This document shows, piece after piece, positions 20,575 through 29,308 of a stretch of 64,000 nt of DNA (position 1 is its first letter; every line of letters starts with the position of its first letter). The notes beneath the pieces were generated by a model. That model made no database searches. It saw nothing but the letters and a program-made list of their open reading frames with translations, and was not told the DNA's origin. Source of the stretch: an uncultured Oscillospiraceae bacterium (GTDB lineage Bacteria > Bacillota > Clostridia > Oscillospirales > Oscillospiraceae); NCBI GenBank assembly GCA_944387095.1, contig CALXDP010000005.1:1-64000 (forward strand), given 5' to 3'. The position numbers and the translations under genes were made by a program.

Positions 20575-21264
20575 TTATCTGGCCTGTGCCCCGGCATGGT
20601 TGCGCTTTTGGAGGTAGCGCACGATGCAGGACAGCGTGAAGTTCACCGCGAAATACAGCAGCATGGCAAAGCCGAACAGGAGGAACACGTCAGGCGCGGT
20701 AATCTGCCGGCCCACCACGTTGTAGAAGATACTCATCAGGTTCTTGGTACGGAAGAGCAGCTCGGCCACCGCCACCTGGGCCATGAAAGAGGTGTCCTTC
20801 ACCACAGTGATGATCTGGCTGAGCATGGTGGGGACAATGCGCCGGAAACACTGAGGCAGGATGATATACCACAGAGCGCCCACCATGGTAAAACCCTGGG
20901 AGTGGGCGGCCTCAAACTGTCCCTTGGGGATGGCGTTCAGTCCGCCCCGGATGATCTCGGCCATCATGGCGGAGGTAAATAGGACATAGGCCATGGTGCA
21001 GCGGGCCCAGTCACTGGGCAGGGGCGCGGCGATAAAGCACACCATCACCCAAAGCAGGTTGGGGGTATTGCGGAACCATTCGATATAGGCTCCCGCCAGC
21101 ATCCGCAGGGGCTTGGGGGCATAAGACCGGATCAGGCCCAGAATGGCGCCGAACACGATGGAGAGCAGAATGGCGATGACGGCCACCCGCAGTGTAATGG
21201 CAAAGCCCCGCAGCAGATAGAGCAGGATGGTGGGGGTGAACAGGCCGCTTAAATAGTCCAGCAT
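20575..21264 (-). CDS. Polar amino-acid ABC transporter permease (second subunit)
   Basis: A 229-residue HisM/GlnP-type permease with about five helices and the EAA loop signature FEAAHSQGFTMVGALWYIILPQ in the C-terminal half. Its start overlaps the stop of the first permease by one base (TAATG), so the two are translationally coupled and probably form a heterodimer. The order ATPase, binding protein, permease, permease is the one seen in gluABCD-type glutamate/glutamine systems; the actual substrate is not known. Last gene before the shared terminator. Confidence 0.9.
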   Translation of the reverse strand: MLDYLSGLFTPTILLYLLRGFAITLRVAVIAILLSIVFGAILGLIRSYAPKPLRMLAGAYIEWFRNTPNLLWVMVCFIAAPLPSDWARCTMAYVLFTSAMMAEIIRGGLNAIPKGQFEAAHSQGFTMVGALWYIILPQCFRRIVPTMLSQIITVVKDTSFMAQVAVAELLFRTKNLMSIFYNVVGRQITAPDVFLLFGFAMLLYFAVNFTLSCIVRYLQKRNHAGAQAR

Positions 21265-21977
21265 TATGCCGCGACCTCCTTTCCGGCAGCGGGCTTTTGA
21301 ATGTCCTGCTGCTTCAGCTTCTCCTCATACCGTCGGGCCCAGGTGGACAGAGGGAAGCACAGTAAGAAATAGAGGACCCCGCTGATGAGATAGGCCGGGC
21401 CATAGCTGGCGTTACCGTTGGTGGCCCAGTTGTTGGCCACATACATCAGGTCTCCCCCGGCAATCATGGCCAGTACCGAGGTGTTTTTGATCAGGTTGAC
21501 GCACTGGTTGACCAGCGGGGGCAGAATGATCTTCACCGTCTGGGGCAGGATGATGAGCAGCATGGTCTGCAGATAGGTGAAGCCCTGGGAATAAGCGGCC
21601 TCAAACTGGCCCTGGGGGATGGACTGGATACCGGCCCGGACCACCTCGGAGATATAGGCGCCGGTGTAGACGCCTACGCACAGCACGCCGCAGGTGAAGG
21701 AGGGCAGGGAGATCCCCGCATAGGGCAGGGCGAAGAACACGAAGAACAGCTGAATCATCAGCGGGGTGTTCTGGAAGAACTCCACGTAGATCCGGGCGAT
21801 GGCCCGGGGCAGGCGGTGGTGGGAGGTGGACATGAGCCCAAAAATTACACCCAGCAGCAGGGCCAGAATCAAGGCCAGGACCGACGCCACCAGCGTGGTG
21901 AGGAAGGCCTGCAGCAGGGCGGGCCACTGGGTAAACAGGTTCTGCCACCGCCAGGGGGTCAGGATTTGTTCAAGCAT
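21264..21977 (-). CDS. Polar amino-acid ABC transporter permease (first subunit)
   Basis: A 237-residue HisM/GlnP-type permease with N-terminal helices from residue 18 and the EAA signature EAAYSQGFTYLQTMLLIILPQ. AAGGAGG lies 8 nt before the ATG. It pairs with the coupled downstream permease. A 176-nt gap with two stable hairpins separates it from the binding-protein gene, so the membrane subunits may be made in lower amount than the binding protein. The last 20 residues are charged. Confidence 0.9.
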   Translation of the reverse strand: MLEQILTPWRWQNLFTQWPALLQAFLTTLVASVLALILALLLGVIFGLMSTSHHRLPRAIARIYVEFFQNTPLMIQLFFVFFALPYAGISLPSFTCGVLCVGVYTGAYISEVVRAGIQSIPQGQFEAAYSQGFTYLQTMLLIILPQTVKIILPPLVNQCVNLIKNTSVLAMIAGGDLMYVANNWATNGNASYGPAYLISGVLYFLLCFPLSTWARRYEEKLKQQDIQKPAAGKEVAA

Positions 21978-22009
21978 AGAAGAGCCTCCTTTACCGGGGC
22001 GTGATACCC

Positions 22010-22074
22010 TCCGTCAGGGACATCCCGCCGTTTGGGCGGGGTGCCCCTGACGGAGCCGGAGCGGCAGCTCCGGC
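22010..22074 (-). promoter_or_regulatory. Tandem hairpins between binding-protein and permease genes
   Basis: Hairpin one pairs 22010-22020 with 22044-22054 (10 of 11) and continues with an inner CCCGCC/GGCGGG stem. Hairpin two is a perfect 8-bp stem, 22055-22062 with 22067-22074. No T run follows on the minus strand, so RNA stabilisation or partial attenuation is more likely than full termination. Confidence 0.6.
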
Positions 22075-22153
22075 CCCGAAGCAGAATGGGTCAAGTAGGA
22101 TAATCATCTCTCCTCCAGCCCTTCAGTGCAGGGGCTGCGGAGACCGGATGAAC

Positions 22154-23020
22154 TCAGCCCTGGAAAGAAGCGGCCACGCCGTTGTCCGCAATCATCTGGT
22201 CAATGGTGCCGTCCTCCAGCCAGGTGGCAATCAAATTGTCCAGGTACTCGGCCAGGCCGGTGTTGGACAGCTTGGTGGCAATGCCGTATTCCTGGGGAGA
22301 AAACTTGATGGAGTCCAGGATTTCCACGCTGTCATCCAGATAGCCGGACAGGATGGAGCCGTCCACACAGAAGGCGTCCACACGGCCGGCGTCCAGGGCG
22401 GTCTTGATCTCGGGATAGGTGGCGTACTCAGCGAAGTTGGCCCCCTGAGTCAGGGTGACGCCGGCCTCCCCCGCGGCGGCGATGAGGGCCTCCATAGAGG
22501 TGGAGCCGGTGGATACGCCGATGACCTTGCCCTCCAGATCAGCAAAGTCGGCGATACCGCTGTCCTTTTTGACCAACAGGGAAACCGCGTCGGTGTAATA
22601 GGGGGTGGTGAAGTTCCAGCTCTCCAGACGGTCGGGCTTGATCGTAAAGGTGGCGATGACCATGTCGATGTCGCCGGAGTCCAGCAGCTGGCCCCGAGTG
22701 GCGGCGGTGACGGCAGTGAACTCCACGTTGTCAACGCCCAGGGTTTCCGCGATCTTGCGGGCCAGATCGATCTCCATGCCGGAGTATTCCTCCGTCAGCA
22801 CATCCTGATAGCCGAAGCCGGGCACGTCGGTCTTGACTCCCACCCGCAGCACGCCCCGGTCCACGATGGCCTGGACGTCGGCGGGCAGGTCCTCTCCGGA
22901 CGTTTGGCTGCCCTGGGCGCCGGGATCGGATGTGGCACCGCTGTCGTTCCCGCAGGCGGCAAAGGCAAAGCACATGGCACCGGCCAAAAGAGCGGCCAGC
23001 AGTTTCTTCCAATTCTTCAT
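22154..23020 (-). CDS. Amino-acid ABC transporter substrate-binding lipoprotein
   Basis: A 288-residue family-3 solute-binding protein. The signal peptide ends in lipobox FAAC (cysteine at about residue 21), then comes an S/G/Q linker and a bilobed PBP2 fold (LRVGVKTDVPGFGYQD, GMEIDLARKIAETLG, DIDMVIATFTIKPDRLE). Either of two adjacent Met codons (23023, 23020) can start; GGAGG is 5 or 8 nt away and the second gives better spacing. It follows the ATPase gene and precedes two permeases. The ligand is probably a polar or acidic amino acid. Confidence 0.9.
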   Translation of the reverse strand: MKNWKKLLAALLAGAMCFAFAACGNDSGATSDPGAQGSQTSGEDLPADVQAIVDRGVLRVGVKTDVPGFGYQDVLTEEYSGMEIDLARKIAETLGVDNVEFTAVTAATRGQLLDSGDIDMVIATFTIKPDRLESWNFTTPYYTDAVSLLVKKDSGIADFADLEGKVIGVSTGSTSMEALIAAAGEAGVTLTQGANFAEYATYPEIKTALDAGRVDAFCVDGSILSGYLDDSVEILDSIKFSPQEYGIATKLSNTGLAEYLDNLIATWLEDGTIDQMIADNGVAASFQG

Positions 23021-23095
23021 CATAGAGTCCTCCATTTCCAAATAAACTGACAAAATATATTCTTGCAGGCGCCCACCGCGCCGCTGCATGCGGGG

Positions 23096-23821
23096 TCAGC
23101 GCAAGATCTTGCTCAGGAAGGCCTTGGTGCGCTCCTCGGTGGGATTGGTAAAGAAATGTTCGGGGGGGCCTTCCTCCACGATGCGGCCGTGATCCATGAA
23201 GATGACCCGGTCGGCCACCTGGCGGGCGAAGCCCATCTCATGGGTGACAATGACCATGGTGATGTTCTTTTCGCTGGCCAGGCGGATCATCACGTCCAGC
23301 ACCTCCTGGACTGTCTCCGGGTCCAGGGCGGAGGTGGGTTCGTCAAACAGGATGATCTTGGCCCGGGAGCACAGGGCCCGGGCAATGGCCACCCGCTGCT
23401 GCTGGCCGCCGGAGAGGGTGGCGGGATAGTTGTCCGCCTTTTCCCGCAGCCCCACGATGTCCAGATACTTATAGGCCCGCTCCACTGCCTCCGCCTTGGG
23501 CACCTTCTGAAGTTTGATGGGGGCCAGGGTTAGGTTTTCCAGCACCGTCATATGGGGATAGAGGTTGAACTGCTGAAACACCATGGCGGTGGAGTTGCGC
23601 ACAATCTCCGTTTTGTTTTTGTGGGTGAGCTGCACTCCGTTGATGTACACCTCGCCGGAGGTGGGCTCCTCCAGAAAATTCATGCAGCGCACCGTGGTGC
23701 TCTTGCCGGAGCCGGAGGGGCCGATGATGACGAGCTTCTCCCCTTCTGCAACTTGGAGATTTACATCTTTCAAAACGTGCAGGTTACCGAAAAATTTGTC
23801 GATATGAGTTAACTTGATCAC
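23096..23821 (-). CDS. Polar amino-acid ABC transporter ATPase (GlnQ-type)
   Basis: A 241-residue ABC ATPase. Walker A GPSGSGKS is at 34-41, the signature is LSGGQQQR and Walker B is [12 protein letters not shown]. The GlnQ/HisP subfamily is clear from the H-loop region [16 protein letters not shown]. The frame is open to 23899 but upstream residues do not fit the family. The GTG at 23821 with GAGAGGGG upstream gives the normal length and the usual start ([11 protein letters not shown]). It is the first gene of the operon, behind a near-perfect promoter. Confidence 0.92.
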   Translation of the reverse strand: MIKLTHIDKFFGNLHVLKDVNLQVAEGEKLVIIGPSGSGKSTTVRCMNFLEEPTSGEVYINGVQLTHKNKTEIVRNSTAMVFQQFNLYPHMTVLENLTLAPIKLQKVPKAEAVERAYKYLDIVGLREKADNYPATLSGGQQQRVAIARALCSRAKIILFDEPTSALDPETVQEVLDVMIRLASEKNITMVIVTHEMGFARQVADRVIFMDHGRIVEEGPPEHFFTNPTEERTKAFLSKILR

Positions 23822-23915
23822 AGGAAGTATCCCCTCTCTCTGAAACGAATTTTTGGATATAAATTCTGCATATGAGAAATGGGCAAACTGGCTGCCCAAT
23901 GGAAAACTTTATTAC

Positions 23916-23944
23916 ATTATATCGTGAAATAATAGGGCCGTCAA
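23916..23944 (-). promoter_or_regulatory. Promoter of the amino-acid ABC operon
   Basis: Minus-strand TTGACG (23944-23939), exactly 17 nt, then TATAAT (23921-23916), about 95 nt upstream of the ATPase GTG. The leader is AT-rich. Confidence 0.85.
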
Positions 23945-24200
23945 CTGGAAACGGCACGGGGATATCCATAAAAATAGAGAGGGAATGGCATAATTTTTGG
24001 TAAAAAGGCAATGCGCTGGAATCGTGGGGGATGAGGACATAAAAATGCAAAATGTGCAATTATCATACAAAAATAGTGTGGAGATGGCCTTAACTGCCGG
24101 AAATTGCGGCAAATCCTCTATAGTTTTGAGGATGAAGGATTGTGCGGGGAACTTGCATAACGGCGGTTGTGCTGCCGGATGCGGCTGCGGATGGTAGGCA

Positions 24201-24239
24201 CGCAAAATCAGCCCCCTCGGGACGGAAGTCCGAGGGGGC
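24201..24239 (-). terminator. Terminator of the PepSY lipoprotein gene
   Basis: GCCCCCTCGG (24211-24220) pairs with CCGAGGGGGC (24230-24239). On the minus strand the stem is followed by TGATTTTG. It lies 100 nt past the stop codon. Confidence 0.65.
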
Positions 24240-24338
24240 AGAAGCGGTTTTTACAGCAATGCGTGCATCAGGCGGGGCAGCCAGTTCATGTATCAGGAAA
24301 CAGCGGGGCAGAGCCAAGACCGCCTGGGGGCCAGGGAT

Positions 24339-25856
24339 TCAGTCGTAGATGGAGTCCCGCTCCCACTCCCGGATGGCGCCGGTGTAGGCGTCAATGGTGA
24401 ACTCATATTCCCAAGAGCCGTAATAGATGGAACCCTCATACTCCAGCCGGCCGTCGTCACGGTCCAAGTGGATCCGAATATCGGTGGCGCCGGGCACCTT
24501 GGCCAGGGCGATTTGCTTGGCCTGCTCCAGAGTGATGGTAGCGCCGGAGTTGCCAGAGCTGCCAGAGTTGCCGGAGTTGCCGGTGCTGGGCCGGGTATAG
24601 TACTCTGCGTCATGGTCATAGGAGAGGATTGTGCCAGTGGACGCGTCGACCTCATAGTCGTACTCGGTGTAGTTGGAGGTGTTGTAGAATTCCACCTCGT
24701 ACACCTGGCGGCCGTCATCCCAATCCAGGTGGCTGCGAATGAAGGATACCTGGCTGGAGGACAGTCCGGCGTGGCTCAGAGCGATCTGCTTGGCCCGGTC
24801 GGCGGTGATGGTGGTGCTGCCGGAGCTGCCGGAGTTACCAGAGCTGCCAGAACTGCCGGAGTTGCCGGTGTTGGGCCGGGTATAGTACTCCGCGTCGTGG
24901 TCATAGGAGAGGATTGTGCCGGTGGCCGCGTCGATCTCATAGTCGTACTCGGTATAGTTGGAGGTGTTGTAGAACTCCACCTCATAGACCCGGCGGCCAT
25001 TCTCCCAATCCAGGTGGCTGCGGATGAAGGACACCTGGCTGGTGGTGAGTCCTGCGTGGTTTAGGGCGATCTGCTTGGCCCGGTCGGCGGTGATGGTGGT
25101 GCTGCCGGAACTGGGGCTGCCAGTGTTGGAACTGCCAGAACTGGAACTACCGGAGCTGCCAGAACTGGAGCTGCCAGAGCTGCCGGAGCTGGAACTGCCG
25201 GTATTGGTGTTTCCGGGATTCGTGTTGCCGGTGCTGGTGTCACCCGTGTTGGTGTTGCCCGTGCTGGTGTCGCCGGTACCGGTGTTGCCGGTGTCTTCGG
25301 TGGGCCGGACATAGTTCTCTACATCAAAGTCATAGGAGAGGATGTCGCCGGTCAAAATATCAATCTCATAGTCGTACTCGGTGTAGTTGGAGGAGTTGTA
25401 GAACTCCACATCATAGACCTGGCGGCCGTCTTCGTTGTCCAGGGCGCACCGCAGGAAGGTGACCTGGTCTGCGGTAAGCCCTGTGTGATTCAGGGCGATC
25501 TCCTGGGCCTGCTGGGCGGTAATGGCGGCATTGGCGCTGCTGCCGGGGCTGGCGGACTCGGGTGCGCCGCTGAGGATGCTGCCGGTGAGCGCGTCGATGC
25601 TGTACACATAGTTCTGGCCGTTGGCGGTGAAATCAATGGTGTAGAAGTCGGTGCCGTTTTGGCGATCCAAGCCGGTGGTGGAGAAGGAGGCGGCGGCTTC
25701 GGAGATGCCCGCATTCTCCAGGGCGATGGCCTTGGCGGCATCCAGGCCGATGTAGTCGGCCTGGGCATTTTGCTGGCCGCAGCCGGCGATGGTCAGGGTG
25801 AGCAGAGCGGCCCCGCACAGGGCGGAAAGGGAGGTTAGTTTCTTTCTCATATTCAT
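24339..25856 (-). CDS. Secreted lipoprotein with five PepSY domains
   Basis: A 505-residue lipoprotein. The signal peptide ends in the lipobox IAGC (cysteine about residue 26). Five PepSY-type modules follow, at about 33-95, 112-187, 250-325, 345-420 and 440-505; modules two to four share the strand pattern EFYN(S/T)SNYTEYDYEID. Low-complexity linkers of G, N, T, S and D separate them. PepSY domains are linked to protease inhibition or binding at the cell surface, but function is unproven. AGGAGA lies 11 nt before the ATG at 25856. It is a single-gene unit with its own terminator. Confidence 0.88.
   Translation of the reverse strand: MNMRKKLTSLSALCGAALLTLTIAGCGQQNAQADYIGLDAAKAIALENAGISEAAASFSTTGLDRQNGTDFYTIDFTANGQNYVYSIDALTGSILSGAPESASPGSSANAAITAQQAQEIALNHTGLTADQVTFLRCALDNEDGRQVYDVEFYNSSNYTEYDYEIDILTGDILSYDFDVENYVRPTEDTGNTGTGDTSTGNTNTGDTSTGNTNPGNTNTGSSSSGSSGSSSSGSSGSSSSGSSNTGSPSSGSTTITADRAKQIALNHAGLTTSQVSFIRSHLDWENGRRVYEVEFYNTSNYTEYDYEIDAATGTILSYDHDAEYYTRPNTGNSGSSGSSGNSGSSGSTTITADRAKQIALSHAGLSSSQVSFIRSHLDWDDGRQVYEVEFYNTSNYTEYDYEVDASTGTILSYDHDAEYYTRPSTGNSGNSGSSGNSGATITLEQAKQIALAKVPGATDIRIHLDRDDGRLEYEGSIYYGSWEYEFTIDAYTGAIREWERDSIYD
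25107..25290 (-). repeat. Coding minisatellite in the PepSY lipoprotein linker
   Basis: This stretch encodes about 60 residues of G/N/T/D repeats (units like GNTNTGDTST) that pass into SSGSS repeats. The DNA shows matching short degenerate direct repeats, a likely site for slippage and length change. Shorter copies of the same composition occur near 24541-24590 and 24815-24880. Confidence 0.75.
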
Positions 25857-26188
25857 AAGGGGAAGATCTCCTTTCTTTTTGTTGGTCCTATCCTACCAGC
25901 GCAACATGAAATAAAAATGAAACTGAAAAAAGAAATCAAAAAATTTTTAACCCGTTTTCCGCACGGGGAAAACGGGTTGGCAATGACAGGAAGAGGCGGC
26001 CCCTGTGAAGGGGGGGCAGGGCTGGCTGTCCCCCGGTCAGCGGCCGGCCCCAATGGCATAGGGGCCCTTGCAGCACAGTCAGCCCCTTGCCAGGAGCAGC
26101 CTTATTTCCCCGATGGATGTCTGTTTTTATTTTATAAATGGTAAGGATGTGGGCTGGCGTGTGGGGTATCGCGAGACAATCCGGTCGA
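25857..26188. other. Intergenic region of 332 nt, no gene seen
   Basis: Holds the PepSY ribosome-binding site, an A/T-rich tract at 25900-25950 and a minus-strand terminator-like hairpin. The rest (25980-26188) is GC-rich with no convincing frame. I see no clear promoter for the PepSY gene. Confidence 0.55.
25937..25978 (-). terminator. Hairpin terminator downstream of the LysR gene
   Basis: A perfect 12-bp stem (25949-25960 with 25967-25978). On the minus strand it is followed by AAAAA then TTTTTT. It is 211 nt past the LysR stop, so the assignment is by orientation. Confidence 0.55.
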
Positions 26189-27085
26189 TCAACGGTGAGA
26201 AAGCAGGGTCTGGAGCCGCTCCAGAAATTCCGTTGCCTGGGGGGAAGGATCTTGGGCGTACAGCAGGCCGTATGGCACAGTGAAATCCCAGTCCACCGGT
26301 ATGGTTGCCAGCGCCGGATGGATACCCGCCCAGGCGTCCAGTGTCAGCAGGAGAGCGCCTGTCACTTCGCAGGTATTGAAGGTCTCCAGATCATAAAAGT
26401 AGTTGGCGTCTTCCAAGATGATTTGCGGATGGGCCATCTTCAGCAGTTCCCGCAGGCGGTCTAATTGCAGCGTATCGCCGCTTTTTACTACAATCAGGCG
26501 TTCTCCATGAAGGTCGCTGAGAGACAGCCGCTCTTTCGACGCAAGCGGGTGATTGCGGGGGACGGCAACGCAAAGACGGTATTGACCCAACTGATAGAAT
26601 CGGCTGATGTTCAGCATCTGCTGGGAATTGAAAGAGCCCACCATAAAATCCATGGTTTTCCCCAGAGAGGCAACGACGGACAGGATCTTTTGATGGTCGT
26701 CGTCATAGCCAACCAGCTTGAAGCGGTACTCTGTGGGATTGGGGCTGACCCGGTTCCACAACTCGATCAATACAGTTCCGGGATTCAAAAAGGAGGAGCC
26801 GATCCGGATGGTCTTTGCCGCCTGATGCTGAATGGCCCTGGCTTTCTGGACGGCGTCCTCTGACTGGGCTACAATTTTTCGGGCCGCGTGATAGAGGTAA
26901 GTTCCCGCCTCGGTCAACACAACGCCCTGGTTGGTGCGGCGCAGCAGCGCAAGCCCCAAACGGGCCTCCAGTGCGTTCATCTGCTTCATAATGGAGGCGG
27001 GGGTTACATACAGGTCCTGGGCCGCCTTGGATAAGCTGCCCCGCTCTGCCACGCAGAGGAAGGTTTTGATCTGCTGGCTATACAC
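26189..27085 (-). CDS. LysR family transcriptional regulator
   Basis: A 298-residue LysR protein with the winged helix-turn-helix at about 1-60 (IKTFLCVAERGSLSKAAQDLYVTPASIMKQMNALE split across the HTH) and a type 2 periplasmic-binding-fold effector domain. The frame opens at an ATG at 27106 without a ribosome-binding site. The GTG at 27085 has AAGGGG 8 nt upstream and gives the usual LysR start, so it is preferred. It is divergent from two aldo/keto reductase genes and a palindrome lies between them, so control of those genes is likely. The effector is unknown. Confidence 0.87.
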   Translation of the reverse strand: MYSQQIKTFLCVAERGSLSKAAQDLYVTPASIMKQMNALEARLGLALLRRTNQGVVLTEAGTYLYHAARKIVAQSEDAVQKARAIQHQAAKTIRIGSSFLNPGTVLIELWNRVSPNPTEYRFKLVGYDDDHQKILSVVASLGKTMDFMVGSFNSQQMLNISRFYQLGQYRLCVAVPRNHPLASKERLSLSDLHGERLIVVKSGDTLQLDRLRELLKMAHPQIILEDANYFYDLETFNTCEVTGALLLTLDAWAGIHPALATIPVDWDFTVPYGLLYAQDPSPQATEFLERLQTLLSHR

Positions 27086-27103
27086 AACATTCCCCTTCTT
27101 TTG

Positions 27104-27122
27104 CATTTACTGTTGGTAAATG
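27104..27122. promoter_or_regulatory. Candidate LysR operator
   Basis: The perfect inverted repeat CATTTAC-TGTTG-GTAAATG contains a T-N11-A core, the usual LysR box. It sits between the LysR gene and the divergent reductase gene, about 20 nt from the LysR start. Confidence 0.6.
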
Positions 27123-27142
27123 TATCGTAGCATTTCTGGCCA

Positions 27143-27171
27143 TTCCCTGTCAAGGGGACCCAGGCTATAAT
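27143..27171 (+). promoter_or_regulatory. Promoter of the aldo/keto reductase gene
   Basis: A perfect TATAAT (27166-27171) with a poor -35 (TTCCCT, 27143-27148) at 17 nt spacing. A weak -35 downstream of a LysR box suits activator dependence. Confidence 0.6.
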
Positions 27172-27218
27172 GGAACCTGCAACGAACAACCTTTTCCCGC
27201 AGCAAGGAGGAAACTGTC

Positions 27219-28064
27219 ATGGAATACGCAACTTTGAGGAATGGAGTCAAGATGCCCATGCTGGGCTACGGGGTGTTTCAAATCCCGGTGGAGGATACCA
27301 AGCGCTGTGTGTTGGACGCCATCGCCGTGGGCTACCGCAGCATCGATACCGCCCAGGGGTATTTCAACGAGGAGGGCGTGGGCGAGGCGGTTTCCGCCTG
27401 TGGCATTCCCCGGGACCAGCTGTTCCTGACCACAAAAATCTGGATCAGCAACGGCGGCTATGAGAAGGCAAAAGCGTCCATTGACCAGTCTTTGCGCAAG
27501 CTGAAAACCGACTATGTGGACCTTATGCTGATCCACCAGCCTTTTAACGACTATTACGGTGCATATCGAGCTATGGAGGAGGCGTACAAGGCGGGAAAAA
27601 TCCGGGCCATTGGCGTGTCTAATTTTATGCCGGACCGATTTATCGATATTGCCAGCTTTGTAGAGATTCCGCCCATGGTCAACCAGCTGGAGGTACACGT
27701 GTTCCAGCAGCAGAAAATTGCCCGGCCCATTTTGAAACAACGCGGTGCCCAGATCATGGCCTGGTCGCCGCTGGCCCAGGGGAAGAACCAGCTGTTCGCA
27801 AATCCCACTCTGACAGAGATTGGCGAAAAGTATGGAAAGACCGCCGCCCAGGTCGATCTGCGCTTTCTTCTGCAATCCGGTGTGGTGGCGGTTCCCAAGT
27901 CCACCCATAAAGAACGCATGGAGGAAAACTTTGATTTGTTCGACTTCAGCCTGACGGAGGATGACCTGCATCGGCTGGAGGGGATGGACCTGGGACACAG
28001 TCAGTTCATCGATCATTACGCGCCGGACGTGGCGGAGATGTTCGTCAACGCCGGGAAACTGTGA
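27219..28064 (+). CDS. Aldo/keto reductase (2,5-diketo-D-gluconate reductase-like)
   Basis: A 281-residue NADPH-dependent reductase with the complete catalytic tetrad D43, Y48, K73 and H106 (SIDTAQGYFNE, LTTKIW, LIHQPFNDYYG). The TIM-barrel signatures KIRAIGVSNF and the C-terminal coenzyme motif VAVPKSTHKERMEENF are present. It belongs to the AKR5-like group that reduces small sugars or carbonyls. AAGGAGG precedes the ATG. It is divergent from a LysR gene and 13 nt ahead of a broken second reductase gene. Confidence 0.92.
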   Translation: MEYATLRNGVKMPMLGYGVFQIPVEDTKRCVLDAIAVGYRSIDTAQGYFNEEGVGEAVSACGIPRDQLFLTTKIWISNGGYEKAKASIDQSLRKLKTDYVDLMLIHQPFNDYYGAYRAMEEAYKAGKIRAIGVSNFMPDRFIDIASFVEIPPMVNQLEVHVFQQQKIARPILKQRGAQIMAWSPLAQGKNQLFANPTLTEIGEKYGKTAAQVDLRFLLQSGVVAVPKSTHKERMEENFDLFDFSLTEDDLHRLEGMDLGHSQFIDHYAPDVAEMFVNAGKL

Positions 28065-28077
28065 GGAGGAAACGACC

Positions 28078-28923
28078 GTGGGAAAAGGAAATTTGGGCTT
28101 TGGGCTGATGCGGCTGCCCCAGTGTTCGGTGCAGCCCACAGATATTGACACCCGGCAGCTGAGCAAAATGGTGGATCTCTTCCTGGAGTCTGGCTTTGAC
28201 TACTTTGACACCAGCTGGGTCTATCACAACGGCGGCAGCGAGGCGGCGATCCGGGAGTGCCTGGTCAGGCGCCATCCCAGAGAGCGGTTCAGACTTGCGA
28301 GCAAATTGCCCGCCTTTGCCATTGCGGAAGAAGCCCAGGAGGTCATCCGCCGGCACGGCAGACAGGTCATCATCATGGAGCCGGTGAAGGGCGGTATGCT
28401 GGCCAAAGTCCCGGAGGAGGCCGAGGCGCTGATGAGAGCGGAACACCCGGATTGGTCTGTCGCCTCCTGGGCGGTTCGTTTTGCCGCCGGGCTGGACGGC
28501 GTGCTGGCGGTGCTGTCCGGCATGTCCAACCTGGAGCAGGTCCAGGACAACGTCTCCTATATGAAAGCATTCCAGCCACTGAGCGCCCGGGAGACGGAAA
28601 TCGTGAAACAGGCGGGGCGTATGTACCGGAAAAGCGGCCCGGCCAAAACCGCGGACTTTTCCAAATATGAGGCCATCAATCCCAGGGGTGTCTCCGCCGC
28701 CGCGATCCTGGACGCCTACAACAGCTGTATGCTCCAGCCTGTGCCCACCTTCGCCGCCGAGCACAACTATTTTTCAGCGGAAAAGGCAAAGCACGGCCTT
28801 CGCAAGGAGGATCTGTGCATTCCGGGACAGGTTGTGCTGGAGGACGGCACAGACGCGACGGAGCAGATCCATAAGGCGGAAGCGTTTCTGAACGAAAATA
28901 GCTTTTTCCAGTATGAGGATTAA
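28078..28923 (+). pseudogene. Aldo/keto reductase with large internal deletion and unusual C-terminus
   Basis: The frame is open (281 codons, GTG start with GAGGAGGA) but the protein is a mosaic. Residues 1-80 are an Fe-S-type aldo/keto reductase N-terminus with D44, Y49 and K76 of the tetrad. Residues about 93-200 match the distal part of the barrel (VIIMEPVKGGMLAKVPEEAE, AVLSGMSNLEQVQDN). About 100 residues that normally lie between, including the tetrad histidine, are missing. The usual CxxCxxC Fe-S tail is replaced by an unrelated segment ending FQYED. Catalysis by the normal mechanism is unlikely. It could be a decaying gene or a repurposed domain. Confidence 0.65.
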
Positions 28924-28941
28924 AAAATGAGAGGAAAACCG

Positions 28942-28984
28942 AGGGAGATCCTCCGGCTCAGCCGGGGGATCTCTCTTTGGGCTT
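28942..28984 (+). terminator. Terminator of the aldo/keto reductase pair
   Basis: A 16-bp stem with two G-U pairs (28942-28957 with 28961-28976), TCA loop, followed by a T-rich stretch. Confidence 0.75.
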
Positions 28985-29308
28985 TTGTGCAGAATATCTG
29001 TCGCAGAAATGGCGTGAGGCCGCCACACCCGGTACAGCCCGCATGGCCGCAGAGGGGGCGGAAAGGGAGAAGCGGAAACGGAGACGGCGCAAAAGGGGGC
29101 CGCCGGCCAGAATGTGGGACTTGGATATTGACAAACAGTGGAAATTGGGCAACAAGATGACAAGATAAAGGGGCAAGCCTGCGGGAAACGGCCCAGCAAG
29201 GGAGGGAGAGCCCGGCCAGACGAGGAAAGGGGTCGGTGATTTTTCTCAAAAGCGGCCATAGGAATTTGTGAGGTTGTGCCAAAGTTTAGAAAGGGTCTCT
29301 CCGAATAC

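Larger units (their letters stand above)
23822..24338. other. Intergenic region of 517 nt, no gene seen
   Basis: The part near 23822-24080 is much more AT-rich than its surroundings and holds the ABC operon promoter at 23916-23944. The part near the PepSY gene holds a terminator at 24201-24239. Short frames here lack ribosome-binding sites and family resemblance. I recognise no RNA gene. Confidence 0.6.

Noticed and set aside
25107..25290. Short repeats that could suggest a CRISPR array
   Set aside because: The repeats are in frame, encode G/N/T/S linkers of the PepSY protein, and have no constant repeat-spacer spacing.
28985..29300. Possible small genes or an RNA gene in the gap before the Rrf2 promoter
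   Set aside because: Frames of 60-120 codons exist on both strands but none has a ribosome site or recognisable sequence, and no tRNA or known RNA fold was seen.
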